From Gymnodinialimonas phycosphaerae (GTDB taxonomy: Bacteria > Pseudomonadota > Alphaproteobacteria > Rhodobacterales > Rhodobacteraceae), in assembly GCF_019195455.1 (NCBI RefSeq), contig NZ_JAIMBW010000001.1, forward strand, positions 3,128,001-3,192,000: a stretch of DNA of 64,000 nt, in the 5' to 3' direction. A program made the position numbers and the translations under genes. Under the pieces are notes generated by a model. That model saw only the letters and a list, made by a program, of their open reading frames with translations, had not been told where the DNA came from and did not search any database. How positions within the stretch are numbered: position 1 is the first letter of the stretch; each line of letters opens with the position of its first letter. Of this stretch, positions 27,001 to 35,570 are shown piece after piece.

Positions 27001-28379
27001 TTCTGGCATTTGGTCAGCACCTCGGGCAATGCGTTGAACAGCGCACGGATGCCTTGGCCGACACCGCCCTTGGGACGCGCCGGCGCATTGGTACGCTGCC
27101 ATCCGTAGATGTCAAAATGCGCGAACCGGGGCACGAGCGCGAAGCGTCGCAGGAAGAGCGCGGCGGTGATCGACCCGGCCATGCCGCCCGAAGGGGCGTT
27201 GTCGAGGTCAGCGATACCGGGCTCGATCATCGGCTCGTAGGCGTCGTGGAACGGCAGACGCCAGACCGGGTCCGCGACCTCATTGGCCGAACGTCCCAGC
27301 GCCTGCGCCAGCGCCTCATCATCAGTGAAGAACGGCGCGATATCAGGCCCGACGGCGACGCGGGCGGCACCTGTCAGCGTCGCCATGCAGATCAACAGAT
27401 CCGGTGGGGTTTCCGAGGCCAGCGCGAGGGCATCGGCCAAGACCAGCCGCCCTTCGGCGTCGGTGTTGTTGATCTCGACCGTCAGGCCACTTCGGGCCGT
27501 GAAGATATCGCCGGGACGGAAGGAATTGCCCGCGACGTTGTTCTCCACGGCGGGGATCAGGACGCGCAATTGCACGTCCATGCCACTGGCCATGATCATC
27601 CGGGCAAGGCCCAGAACATTGGCCGCCCCGCCCATGTCTTTCTTCATGATCCCCATCGACGCGCCGGGCTTCAGGTTCAGGCCCCCGGTGTCGAAACACA
27701 CGCCCTTGCCCACAAGTGTCAGGCTTGGGCCGCTTTCGCCCCAGATCATCTCGATCAGGCGGGGCGCCTTGGCGCTTGCGCGGCCAACGGTGTGGATCAG
27801 GGGGAAGTTCTGGGCCAGCAGGTCCGCGCCTTCGACAACCATGACCTGTGCGCGGAATTCGCCGGCAAGGCTGCGCACGGCGGCCTCCAGCGCGTCGGGA
27901 CCCATGTCTTCAGCAGGCGTGTTGATCAAATCGCGGGCCAGCGCCTCGGCCGCGGCGATCCGCTCCAAACGTTGCGCGTCAATGCCCTCTGGCGCGACCA
28001 GCCGCGCCTTGGCGGCAGATTGCGTGCGATAGCGATCAAAGCGATAGAGCGACAGGAGGTAGCCAAGACCGATCTCCTCTTCCTGCCCTTGCGGAAGCGC
28101 ATCGATCGCATAGGTGGCGTCCGGCAGCGCCGCGATGGCCGCGCCAATGGCAAACCTTTTCCGCGCCCTTTCCGAGGCCGTACCGGTGCCGATCAGCACG
28201 CCAGCCAGCCCGTCCCCGGGCAACACCAACGTCTGACCCAACGATCCGTCGAATCCATGAAACGCGGCCCATTGGGCCTGCGTTTCTGATAAAGTGGCCA
28301 ATGTGTCCTTGCAGGCTTCGGGACTGACAAGGACAATGGGAAGGGCGACCGAGCTGGCCTGGGCAAACGTCATCGACAT
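26997..28379 (-). CDS. pepA: Leucyl aminopeptidase (M17)
   Basis: 460 residues. The metal and active-site segments are VGKGVCFDTGGLNLKPGASMGIMKKDMGGA and EINNTDAEGRLVLADAL, the strict M17 signature with two metal-bridging acidic residues and catalytic Lys and Arg. It removes N-terminal amino acids from peptides in the cytoplasm as a hexamer. The gene is translationally coupled to the NlpC/P60 gene downstream, a pairing frequent in Rhodobacterales (from memory). Confidence 0.95.
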   Translation of the reverse strand: MSMTFAQASSVALPIVLVSPEACKDTLATLSETQAQWAAFHGFDGSLGQTLVLPGDGLAGVLIGTGTASERARKRFAIGAAIAALPDATYAIDALPQGQEEEIGLGYLLSLYRFDRYRTQSAAKARLVAPEGIDAQRLERIAAAEALARDLINTPAEDMGPDALEAAVRSLAGEFRAQVMVVEGADLLAQNFPLIHTVGRASAKAPRLIEMIWGESGPSLTLVGKGVCFDTGGLNLKPGASMGIMKKDMGGAANVLGLARMIMASGMDVQLRVLIPAVENNVAGNSFRPGDIFTARSGLTVEINNTDAEGRLVLADALALASETPPDLLICMATLTGAARVAVGPDIAPFFTDDEALAQALGRSANEVADPVWRLPFHDAYEPMIEPGIADLDNAPSGGMAGSITAALFLRRFALVPRFAHFDIYGWQRTNAPARPKGGVGQGIRALFNALPEVLTKCQK

Positions 28380-28454
28380 GGGGGTGCACCGCTGTTAATC
28401 GGCGCTAGCCTAGCGTTCCGTGCCTGCTCTGCAAGGCTTGATCCGATGGAAATC

Positions 28455-28859
28455 CTAGCCGGAAAGATCCTCCAGATCCCAGACCGCATGGATGGATCGT
28501 TCGCCCACCCGGTTCATACGCGCCAGTGTTGCCGCCAGGGCCACATGGTTGCCCGTGGCATAGCTGTCCAGAACGCTTTGCGCCACGCGCGCCAGGGTCG
28601 CCATGCCGATCAGGTCGGCGTCCCTGCAAACCTGCTCCACCGCGACGGCGAAGCCTGCGCCGTCATCGCGCAACATCGCTTCCAGCTTTGGCAGAAGCTC
28701 AGTTAAGCGGTGCAGGGCAAGGGCGACTTCAGCCTCGGCCCTGACCTCTCCGATTTTCACGCACAGTTCTTCCAAGCACTCCGGATTGAACCGCGCGGGT
28801 TCATCGAGTGCGAGCTGTGTTATCGATGGGCACAGATCAGCCCTTGCTGTCAGCAGCAT
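28455..28859 (-). CDS. Hypothetical helical protein
   Basis: 134 residues, predicted almost wholly alpha-helical by residue pattern (for example CLEELCVKIGEVRAEAEVALALHRLTELLPKLEAML and LIGMATLARVAQSVLDSYATGNHVALAATLARMNRVGERS). No signal peptide or membrane segment is seen. The length and helix spacing resemble HPt-like four-helix bundles, but the HxxKG-type histidine motif is absent, so this is only a shape resemblance. It is upstream of and collinear with pepA, 75 bases away. Confidence 0.65.
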   Translation of the reverse strand: MLLTARADLCPSITQLALDEPARFNPECLEELCVKIGEVRAEAEVALALHRLTELLPKLEAMLRDDGAGFAVAVEQVCRDADLIGMATLARVAQSVLDSYATGNHVALAATLARMNRVGERSIHAVWDLEDLSG

Positions 28860-29029
28860 GTCTCACTCCACTTCATACGCCCCCACCACAGGACGCCCAA
28901 GACTGGGATTTAGGCCTTGGGTATGCGCGCAGGTCCTGAAGAAGAGATTTATCGCAGGGGCGAAAGCACCTCCAATTCGCGACGAATGCAGGTTATGACA
29001 AGGGCAGACGACCCGACGAAAGTGGACCC

Positions 29030-29680
29030 ATGCACCGCGTAAACTCTCTGCCAAGCTACCTTCTGGAGCGCTACAAGGACTGGAAGGACTCCACCTTCCC
29101 CGAAAACCGTGACTGGTTCCGCAAGCTGGCCGATGAAGGGCAGCACCCAAGGGCAATGGTGATTGCCTGTTGCGACAGCCGTGTGGCGATCAACTCGGTC
29201 TTCGGGCAGCGCACCGGCGAGCTTTTCGTGCATCGCAACATCGCCAATCTGGTGCCCCCCTATACGCCAGACGGCAATCACCACGGCACGGGTGCAGCGG
29301 TGGAATTTGCGGTCAAACATCTGAAAGTTGAGCATATTTTGGTGATGGGCCATTCCAACTGCGGTGGAGTGGCGGGGTGCATTTCGATGTGCGAAGGCCA
29401 CGCCCCCGAGTTTGACGAAGACGAAAGCCTGATTGGCCGTTGGCTTGACGTGCTGCGCCCAGGATTTGCGACCGTGGCGGATATCAAAAACCCGCAGGAC
29501 CGTCAGACCGCCCTGGAGAAAGAGGGTATTCACGTGAGCCTGGAGAATCTTCTGGGCTATCCCTTCGTGAAGGCTGCTGTCGATGCCGAAACGCTTAGCC
29601 TCCACGGTCTGTGGGCGGACATCGCCGACATGGATCTGGAGACCTTCGACGGGCGCATCCGGCATTTTGCGCCCACTTGA
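29030..29680 (+). CDS. Beta-class carbonic anhydrase
   Basis: 216 residues. Zinc ligands are visible in VIACCDSRVAIN (Cys, with the Asp-Arg dyad) and VMGHSNCGGVAGC (His and Cys). It interconverts CO2 and bicarbonate. No signal peptide is seen, so it acts in the cytoplasm. The bicarbonate transporter SbtA follows 63 bases downstream, then SbtB, forming a likely inorganic carbon module. Confidence 0.95.
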   Translation: MHRVNSLPSYLLERYKDWKDSTFPENRDWFRKLADEGQHPRAMVIACCDSRVAINSVFGQRTGELFVHRNIANLVPPYTPDGNHHGTGAAVEFAVKHLKVEHILVMGHSNCGGVAGCISMCEGHAPEFDEDESLIGRWLDVLRPGFATVADIKNPQDRQTALEKEGIHVSLENLLGYPFVKAAVDAETLSLHGLWADIADMDLETFDGRIRHFAPT

Positions 29681-29743
29681 ACTTGCGCGGGGCGGGCCGC
29701 CCTCATACACGCACGCCAAACGGCAGTTACGCAGGGGAAGACC

Positions 29744-30724
29744 ATGGACGGAATGCTGGCGCTGGCCGCGGACAATCTGTTGTCCCCGATCATTCTGTTC
29801 TTCGCCTTGGGGTTGTTGGCGGCCTTCGCCCGGTCTGATCTGTCGATCCCCGAAGCGATTGCCAAGGGCATGTCGATCTATCTGCTGTTCGCCATCGGTT
29901 TCAAAGGCGGCGCGGCGGTGGCCGATAACGGCATCGACGGCACCCTGATCGCCTCGCTGATTGCCGGTGTGGTGCTGTCTTTCCTGATCCCGATGGTGGC
30001 TTTCGCGCTGTTGCGGGTGATGACCGGGCTGTCCGTCACGGACGCGGCGGCGGTGGCGGGGCACTATGGCTCCATCTCCATCGTGACCTTCGTCGCGGCA
30101 ACCTCGGTGATCACCTCAAGCGGGCTCGACTCGGAAGGCTACATGGTCGCCGTGGCCGCCGTGATGGAGGCTCCCGCGATCCTGTCGGCCCTGTGGCTGA
30201 TCGCGCGTTATGACAAAGGCGCGGCCGAGATGGAGGCGGGTCTGATGCGGGAAATCCTGCTGAACGGCTCCATCGTGTTGCTGGTGGGCTCCTTCATCAT
30301 TGGCGTGATCACCGGAACAGAAGGCCTGGACCTGATTGCGCCCTTCATCGTGACCCCGTTCCAGGGGGTTTTGTGCCTGTTCCTTCTGGACATGGGGCTA
30401 GTGGCAGGCCGGGGCCTGCGCGAGGCGCGCGGCGTGCTGAAACCGGGCCTGTTCCTTTTCGGCATGGTGATGCCGTTGGTTGGCAGCATGTTCGGCCTGG
30501 CGACGGGCGTGCTTCTGGGCCTCAGCCCCGGCGGCGTGGTGTTGTTCATGACGCTGTCAGCGTCGGCCTCCTATATCGCCGTGCCCGCCGCGATGCGCGT
30601 GGCCCTGCCCGAGGCGAACCCCTCCATCTACCTCACCCTGTCGCTTGGGGTGACGTTTCCCTTCAACCTGACCGTCGGCATCCCGCTTTACCTGGCGATC
30701 GCCACCCTCGTGACCGGAGGCTAG
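29744..30724 (+). CDS. sbtA: SbtA-type sodium-dependent bicarbonate transporter
   Basis: 326 residues with about ten hydrophobic helices in two inverted halves. Family features are IILFFALGLLAAFARSDLSIPEAIAKGMSIYLLFAIGFKGG and, in the second half, FQGVLCLFLLDMGLVAGR and LSASASYIAVPAAMRVALPEANPSIYL. SbtA moves bicarbonate with Na+ across the inner membrane in cyanobacteria. The immediate downstream gene is a PII-like SbtB, exactly the cyanobacterial pairing, which strengthens the call. Confidence 0.93.
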   Translation: MDGMLALAADNLLSPIILFFALGLLAAFARSDLSIPEAIAKGMSIYLLFAIGFKGGAAVADNGIDGTLIASLIAGVVLSFLIPMVAFALLRVMTGLSVTDAAAVAGHYGSISIVTFVAATSVITSSGLDSEGYMVAVAAVMEAPAILSALWLIARYDKGAAEMEAGLMREILLNGSIVLLVGSFIIGVITGTEGLDLIAPFIVTPFQGVLCLFLLDMGLVAGRGLREARGVLKPGLFLFGMVMPLVGSMFGLATGVLLGLSPGGVVLFMTLSASASYIAVPAAMRVALPEANPSIYLTLSLGVTFPFNLTVGIPLYLAIATLVTGG

Positions 30725-30728
30725 ACCC

Positions 30729-31040
30729 ATGCAAACCCACCAAGCCAAACGCGTAGAGATTACCATCGAGTCGGTCATGGAAGGCCGCCTGACCAAAGCG
30801 CTGATCGGGGCAGGCGTGACCGGGTTCACGGTGCTGCCCGTCCTTGGTGGCTCGGGCCGGTCGGGCCAGTGGAGCCGGGAGGGGCAGGTGAGCCGCGCGG
30901 GCGGCATGGTCTGCGTCGTCTGCATCATCCGCGAGGAGAAGCTGGACGATTTGCTGGATGCCGCCTTTGCCGTGGTAGAGCGTCATATCGGCGTGGTCTC
31001 CATCACCGATTGCGAGGTTCTGCGGGCCGAGCGCTTCTGA
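30729..31040 (+). CDS. sbtB: SbtB-like PII family regulator
   Basis: 103 residues of ferredoxin-like PII fold: a first strand KRVEITIESVMEGRLTKALIGAGVTGFTVLPVLGGSGRSGQW, a T-loop-like stretch around GQVSRAGGMVCVVCII and a second half EEKLDDLLDAAFAVVERHIGVVSITDCEVLRAERF. It starts four bases after sbtA. SbtB proteins bind adenine nucleotides and cAMP and plug SbtA. The C-terminal CGPxGC redox loop of many cyanobacterial SbtB proteins is absent; the protein ends at RAERF. Confidence 0.88.
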   Translation: MQTHQAKRVEITIESVMEGRLTKALIGAGVTGFTVLPVLGGSGRSGQWSREGQVSRAGGMVCVVCIIREEKLDDLLDAAFAVVERHIGVVSITDCEVLRAERF

Positions 31041-31112
31041 GAAAGCGTCTTTTCCACCGTTTGCAGCGCAATTCATGGTAGGATGTCTTCCAATCAATCT
31101 TTGGGGGGCATC

Positions 31113-31643
31113 ATGCGACAGATCCGAAATATCCTGATTGGCCTTGTGGCCCTTGTGGCCGTGGCCGCCCTCGTCGGCATGTTTTTGCCCCGCTATGTCT
31201 CGGTCGAGCGGGACGTTGTGATCGATGCGGCGCCCGAAGCGGTCTTTCCCCATGTCGCCTCCCTGCAGGCGTTCTCGGAATGGTCGCCCTGGGGCGACCT
31301 CGATCCCGATATGGCGGTAACCTATTCCGGTCCCGAGGAGGGCGTCGGCAATGTGATGGAATGGACGTCCGAGCACCCGAATGTCGGCAACGGTCGGCAG
31401 GAAATCCTTGAGGCGGTGGAGAATGAGAGCGTGCGAACCGCGCTGGATTTCGGGGATATGGGCACGGCAGAAGCCTGGTGGCGCTTGACACCCGAGGGCG
31501 ACGGCACCCGCGTTGTCTGGGGCCTGACGGCCGACATGGGAAGCGGCCCGGTGGGGCGCTGGTTCGGCTTGATGATGGACGGCTGGGTGGGCGCGGATTA
31601 CGAGCGCGGACTGGGACGGTTGCAAGCCATCGTCGAAGGGTAA
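31113..31643 (+). CDS. SRPBCC (polyketide cyclase/START-like) protein with N-terminal anchor
   Basis: 176 residues from MRQIRNILIGLVALVAVAALVGMFLPRYV, one membrane helix, followed by an SRPBCC fold (DAAPEAVFPHVASLQAFSEWSPW, GNVMEWTSEHPNVGNGRQEI, WWRLTPEGDGTRVVWGLTADM). Such folds bind hydrophobic ligands. The domain likely faces the periplasm. TTGGGGGG lies just upstream of this ATG, which decides the start over an earlier in-frame ATG at 31083. Ligand unknown. Confidence 0.85.
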   Translation: MRQIRNILIGLVALVAVAALVGMFLPRYVSVERDVVIDAAPEAVFPHVASLQAFSEWSPWGDLDPDMAVTYSGPEEGVGNVMEWTSEHPNVGNGRQEILEAVENESVRTALDFGDMGTAEAWWRLTPEGDGTRVVWGLTADMGSGPVGRWFGLMMDGWVGADYERGLGRLQAIVEG

Positions 31644-31678
31644 CGGACCCTTAACCAGAATCGCGTTGGGTGGTGGGC

Positions 31679-32200
31679 ATGGATATGTCGGCCCCCGTTT
31701 TCATCAATTTGCCACCAGGCGCCATGGCCACCCTGCGCAAACAGGCCCAGGCCAAAGGCATGTCACCCGCAACCCTGGCACATTTGCTGCTTTTGCAGGC
31801 CTTGGGCGCGGGCGGAACGGCTGCGAAGACGCCCGCCAGGGCGGATGAGGGGGGGCAGGCTCCCCTCCTCGGGCGCCTTCGGGCCCTCCTCGCAGTTGAC
31901 CTATCTGTGGCCCATGGCTGGACCGATTTGCAGGAACGACTGGCGGCCCATGGCTACACGTTCCGCGAACGCGGCGGCGGGTTGGCGCTTTATTGCACCG
32001 CCACGGCGGCGCGCACTTGCAAAGCCTCGGACCTGGGGTGGTCCTATGCGGATCTGATGCGCCGCTTCGGCGCCCCGTTCCCGGGCCATGCGCAGTTGGA
32101 TCTGGCCCGCCGCATGGTGCGACGGGCCGATCCCGGGACACACCCCAGCTTGTTTCCCGACATGGAGGACGAAGACATCATCCTGTTCGAAGATGAATGA
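31679..32200 (+). CDS. Hypothetical protein with palindromic repeat inside its frame
   Basis: 173 residues from MDMSAPVFINLPPGAM. N-terminal residues 10-45 resemble a short ribbon-helix or helix-turn-helix-like pattern (LRKQAQAKGMSPATLAHLLLLQAL). The C-terminal half (LQERLAAHGYTFRERGGGLALYC) has the pattern seen in relaxase-associated proteins, where it is repeated in replication and mobilisation contexts, but no nuclease motif is visible. Residues 62-72 (PLLGRLRALLA) are encoded exactly by a dispersed 34-bp repeat. It abuts the convergent DUF4139 gene. Function unknown. Confidence 0.7.
   Translation: MDMSAPVFINLPPGAMATLRKQAQAKGMSPATLAHLLLLQALGAGGTAAKTPARADEGGQAPLLGRLRALLAVDLSVAHGWTDLQERLAAHGYTFRERGGGLALYCTATAARTCKASDLGWSYADLMRRFGAPFPGHAQLDLARRMVRRADPGTHPSLFPDMEDEDIILFEDE
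31862..31895. repeat. 34-bp CTCCTCG-flanked hairpin element, in-frame copy
   Basis: The element reads CCCCTCCTCGGG, then a hairpin core, then CCTCCTCGCAG. Core pairing is GGGCGC with GGGCCC with one G-G mismatch. A second copy lies at 38099-38132 with identical flanks, different core and a full stem. Here the element starts at codon 62 of the 31679-32200 gene, is 34 bases long, and has no stop in this frame. Confidence 0.75.
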
Positions 32201-33898
32201 TCAGGGCCGCCAATCCAGCACCTGGCCTTCGGGGAACTCGAACTCGACCGTCATTTCGATGATCTGCTCCTCGCCGGGATCGACCTCCAGGTTCCAAGCA
32301 TGGACGCCGCGCGCTTCGTCCACGTCTTCCTCGGACGGGCGCGGGCTAAGCGTCAGGTCCAACTCCAGATCCTCCTGCTCGGCAAAGGGCGTCGCGTAAA
32401 GGACACGCACCTCTGCGGCCTCCGTCCCGGAGTTCGTCACCCCGAAGGCCAAGGCGCGTACTTGCGTGGTCGACGTCGTGAACAACCCCCGGTCGCCCTC
32501 CGCCAGCGACCTGTCGATCCAGCGCAGTTGCAGATGATCCAGCGGACCAAAGCCCATTTCCACATCGGCACCGGCCGCGATCAAGGGCAGGTAGCCGTCG
32601 CCCATCAGCGCGCCATCGCGAAAGAACACCGCCTCACCGGGCAGGATCGGCTCGCCCAGGGTGTTCTCCACCTGCGCGACCAGGAACGCGGTGGCGTCAT
32701 GGCGGGGCACCGCACGGTTCTCCATTTCCGTTTCCAGCTCAACCGTGTCGAACGGCAGGATCACCTCGCCAGACGGGCCCACGCTGATCCGCTCACCGTA
32801 GGGATAGGTGATCGAAAGCCCTGCAAATTCTGCCCCAAGCGACCCGGTGTCTTCCACGACAACGACGGGCTCCACCATCGGTGCCATAGCAGCCCCCGCG
32901 ATCAGCGACTGCGGGACAACGCCGATCCGGCTTTCTGTATCGCCCATGGGCATTAGGCCAGAACCGCCGCCTGGAACCGCCTCGGCCGGGTCCATGATCC
33001 GCGCGGGGATCGAGGCCAATTCAGATGGCCGCCGCTCGCGATCCGGCGTCGCGGTGGAGAAGGTGACGGACACATCGTTCCACACCGCCTCTCCACCCGT
33101 GCGCATCACCACGAAGCGTTCCATCTCCAGGACGCCAGTGTCCGAGTCCAACTCCAACTCATAGGCCGGGGACCACCCGGCGGCATGGGTGAGGTATTCC
33201 AGTTCAAACGCCAACACTCCGGCCTCGGCCACCTCGACATTAACGGCATAGGCGGTGATCTGCGTGCCCAGGGGGCGCAACTCGCGCAGCGCTTGCGTGG
33301 CCAGCGTCAAATCGGTCTGCGCCTCGGTCACAGCCTCTGCCTGATCGCGGCGGGCCACCAAAGCGGCCTGGCGTTCCTGCGCCAATCGCGCGGTCTCGGC
33401 CCCCAGAGTTGCTAGGAACTGTGGCACCAGTGTCGGGTCGCCGGGCATCGCGACGCCATTCTCACCCCCCCGCAGAATGGCGGCAACGTAGGTTTGCTGT
33501 GTCTCGATGGACCGGATTGTCGCGTCGGCCTCTGTCAGCGCGTCTTGCGCGGACAACAGGGCGTCTTCTGCGGCCTCAACAGCCGCGCGCGCCTCTGCCT
33601 GAGCGGGCGTATCCAGCGCGCCTTCCGCAATTGGATGGTTCACCAAATCCTGCGGGACACCCAGACGGGTCCCGTCCGGCCCGGTCATCTGTGGCAGCCG
33701 CGCGTCGTAAAGATCCGGCATGGCGACGATCAGACGGTGCCACCCGGTGGGCAATTCAACAGAACCCGCGCGCGTCATCTCGGCCCCATTGGCGAAAACC
33801 AAGGCCTCGGCCAGATCTGCGCGGATCAGAAAATCATCGGCCTGGGCGGCGACTGGAAAGCTGGCACAAAGCGCCGTGGTCAAAAGAAAACGTTTCAT
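32201..33898 (-). CDS. Exported DUF4139 (mucoidy inhibitor A-like) protein
   Basis: 565 residues with a signal peptide (MKRFLLTTALCASFPVAAQA). An N-terminal DUF4140-like region (ADLAEALVFANGAEMTRAGSVELPTGWHRLIVAMPDLYDARLPQM) is followed by a coiled coil (about 95-205, rich in Glu, Ala and Gln) and a C-terminal DUF4139 beta-rich domain (EYLTHAAGWSPAYELELD, PSGEVILPFDTVELETEMENRAVPRHD, WNLEVDPGEEQIIEM). Homologues are called mucoidy inhibitor A, but the biochemical role is not known. It is convergent with the preceding gene without a single spacer base. Confidence 0.85.
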   Translation of the reverse strand: MKRFLLTTALCASFPVAAQADDFLIRADLAEALVFANGAEMTRAGSVELPTGWHRLIVAMPDLYDARLPQMTGPDGTRLGVPQDLVNHPIAEGALDTPAQAEARAAVEAAEDALLSAQDALTEADATIRSIETQQTYVAAILRGGENGVAMPGDPTLVPQFLATLGAETARLAQERQAALVARRDQAEAVTEAQTDLTLATQALRELRPLGTQITAYAVNVEVAEAGVLAFELEYLTHAAGWSPAYELELDSDTGVLEMERFVVMRTGGEAVWNDVSVTFSTATPDRERRPSELASIPARIMDPAEAVPGGGSGLMPMGDTESRIGVVPQSLIAGAAMAPMVEPVVVVEDTGSLGAEFAGLSITYPYGERISVGPSGEVILPFDTVELETEMENRAVPRHDATAFLVAQVENTLGEPILPGEAVFFRDGALMGDGYLPLIAAGADVEMGFGPLDHLQLRWIDRSLAEGDRGLFTTSTTQVRALAFGVTNSGTEAAEVRVLYATPFAEQEDLELDLTLSPRPSEEDVDEARGVHAWNLEVDPGEEQIIEMTVEFEFPEGQVLDWRP

Positions 33899-34197
33899 CG
33901 AAATAAGTCCTCATGTAGCGAAGCGATAGGACATGGAAAACGTCCTGATCAACGTGGATTGCCGCCAGTCTCTGCCCGGACATGCCGCCTGCCAAGGGCG
34001 GATATCCCGACCGGATCCGGTCAACTCTACATCATAGGACGCACGCGCCTGCGCGATCCTTGGCCACCTTTGCGAAATAGTTACGGTAATGTGCCGACCG
34101 CACGGTCCGTTGGGATCGTGCCACCGCCGGGGGACGGGCGCGCGCGCCGTGCGCCGCTGGGGCAGAGACGCCATTGCGCCCCTGCCCAACAATTGCT
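33899..34197. other. Intergenic region, no gene supported
   Basis: About 300 bases between the DUF4139 start and the asd stop. Reading frames here lack ribosome sites and family features. A hairpin at 34160-34187 (GGGCAG pairing with CTGCCC plus inner pairs around CATT) may help end asd transcription, though it lacks a U-tract. Confidence 0.5.
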
Positions 34198-35220
34198 TCA
34201 GCCCTTTTTCAGGACCCGGTTGCCAAGAGTTTCGGCAATCTGCACCGCATTCAGCGCCGCGCCCTTGCGCAGGTTGTCCGAGACAACCCACATGTTCAGC
34301 CCGTTCTCGATCGTAACATCCTGACGGATGCGGCTGACGAACGTGGCGAAGTCTCCGGCGCATTCCACGGGCGTGATGTAGCCCCCGTCCTCGCGCTTAT
34401 CGACAACCATCAGGCCTGGCGCCTCGCGCAGGATATCGCGGGCTTCGTCCTCATCCAGAAAGTCCTCGAACTCGATGTTGATCGATTCCGAGTGGCCCAC
34501 GAACACGGGCACCCGCACGCAGGTCGCCGTGACCTTGATGGCGGGATCGACGATCTTCTTCGTCTCGGCCACCATCTTCCACTCTTCCTTGGTGTCGCCG
34601 CTGTCCATGAACACATCGATATGCGGGATCACGTTGAACGCGATCTGCTTGGTGAACTTGTTGGCAGGCTTGTCGTCGGTCGGATTGTAGATCGACTTGG
34701 TCTGGTTCCACAGCTCGTCCATGCCCTCTTTGCCGGCGCCGGACACGGACTGGTAGGTCGACACGACAACACGCTTGATCTTCGCGCGGTCATGCAGCGG
34801 CTTGAGCGCCACAACCATCTGCGCGGTCGAACAGTTGGGGTTCGCGATGATGTTCTTCTTCGCGTAGCCGTGGATCGCCTCGGGGTTCACTTCCGGAACG
34901 ATCAGCGGCACGTCGGGATCGTAGCGATAAAGCGACGAGTTATCGATCACGATGCAGCCCGCCTTCGCGGCTTGCGGGGCGTATTTCTTCGTCGCCTCCG
35001 AGCCGACGGCAAACAGGGCGATATCCCAGCCCGTGAAATCGAACGTATCCAGGTCTTTCGTCTTCAGGGTCTTGTCGCCGAAGCTGCACTCGGTCCCCAG
35101 CGACTTGCGCGAGGCCAGCGCCTCGATTGCATCGATCGGAAACTGGCGCTCGTCCAGAATGTTCAACATTTCGCGGCCCACGTTCCCGGTGGCGCCGACG
35201 ACGACGACTTTATAACCCAT
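34198..35220 (-). CDS. asd: Aspartate-semialdehyde dehydrogenase
   Basis: 340 residues from MGYKVVVVGATGNVGREML, with the NADP-binding glycine motif. The catalytic cysteine is in ANPNCSTAQMVVALKPL, the substrate-binding stretch in TYQSVSGAGKEGMDEL, and TKITATCVRVPVFVGHSE carries the active-site His. It makes aspartate semialdehyde for lysine/diaminopimelate, threonine and methionine. A 38-residue in-frame extension upstream lacks family similarity and was rejected. Length is standard. Confidence 0.96.
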   Translation of the reverse strand: MGYKVVVVGATGNVGREMLNILDERQFPIDAIEALASRKSLGTECSFGDKTLKTKDLDTFDFTGWDIALFAVGSEATKKYAPQAAKAGCIVIDNSSLYRYDPDVPLIVPEVNPEAIHGYAKKNIIANPNCSTAQMVVALKPLHDRAKIKRVVVSTYQSVSGAGKEGMDELWNQTKSIYNPTDDKPANKFTKQIAFNVIPHIDVFMDSGDTKEEWKMVAETKKIVDPAIKVTATCVRVPVFVGHSESINIEFEDFLDEDEARDILREAPGLMVVDKREDGGYITPVECAGDFATFVSRIRQDVTIENGLNMWVVSDNLRKGAALNAVQIAETLGNRVLKKG

Positions 35221-35570
35221 AGCGTTAATCCTTTGGTTGGATGTTGCGGCACATAATGGAAGGGCTAGGCCAAGGAAAGAGGCCGATGCGTGAAGTTTTC
35301 TGAACGGTGCCATAAGGGCCGCTGATCGCCACAACGCTTGACTTGTGTGGCCCGTTGCCCCATCTGACCCCTATCGATGCTGCACTGCCGCGTGAGCAGT
35401 CGCCTTTTGCCCCTGACGGGTCTGGCCCACAGCGCGATAAGATATTCCCAAGACCCCCATCACGCAGGGCTCTGACGATCGGCGGATGAGCCGCCCGGTC
35501 GCACCCTAGCCAAACCGCACAACCCGTGCGGTCCCGTGCGCCTTTTGGCGTGCGTCGTAAAGGATACGAT
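35221..35570. other. Leader/intergenic region with hairpins before the helicase
   Basis: 350 bases between divergent asd and the DEAD-box gene, without a credible gene. Close to the helicase start are two hairpins: ACCGCAC (35514-35520) with GTGCGGT (35526-35532), and a small CGCC-TTTT-GGCG at about 35540-35551. Both would be in the helicase mRNA leader if transcription starts upstream. Confidence 0.5.

Noticed and set aside
27054..28289. Plus-strand open frame of 411 codons opposite pepA
   Set aside because: Mirrors pepA with Arg/Gln/His-rich composition and no motif.
28455..28859. HPt-like annotation of the 134-residue helical protein
   Set aside because: The helix pattern is suggestive but the phosphorylated-His motif is missing, so it was left as hypothetical.
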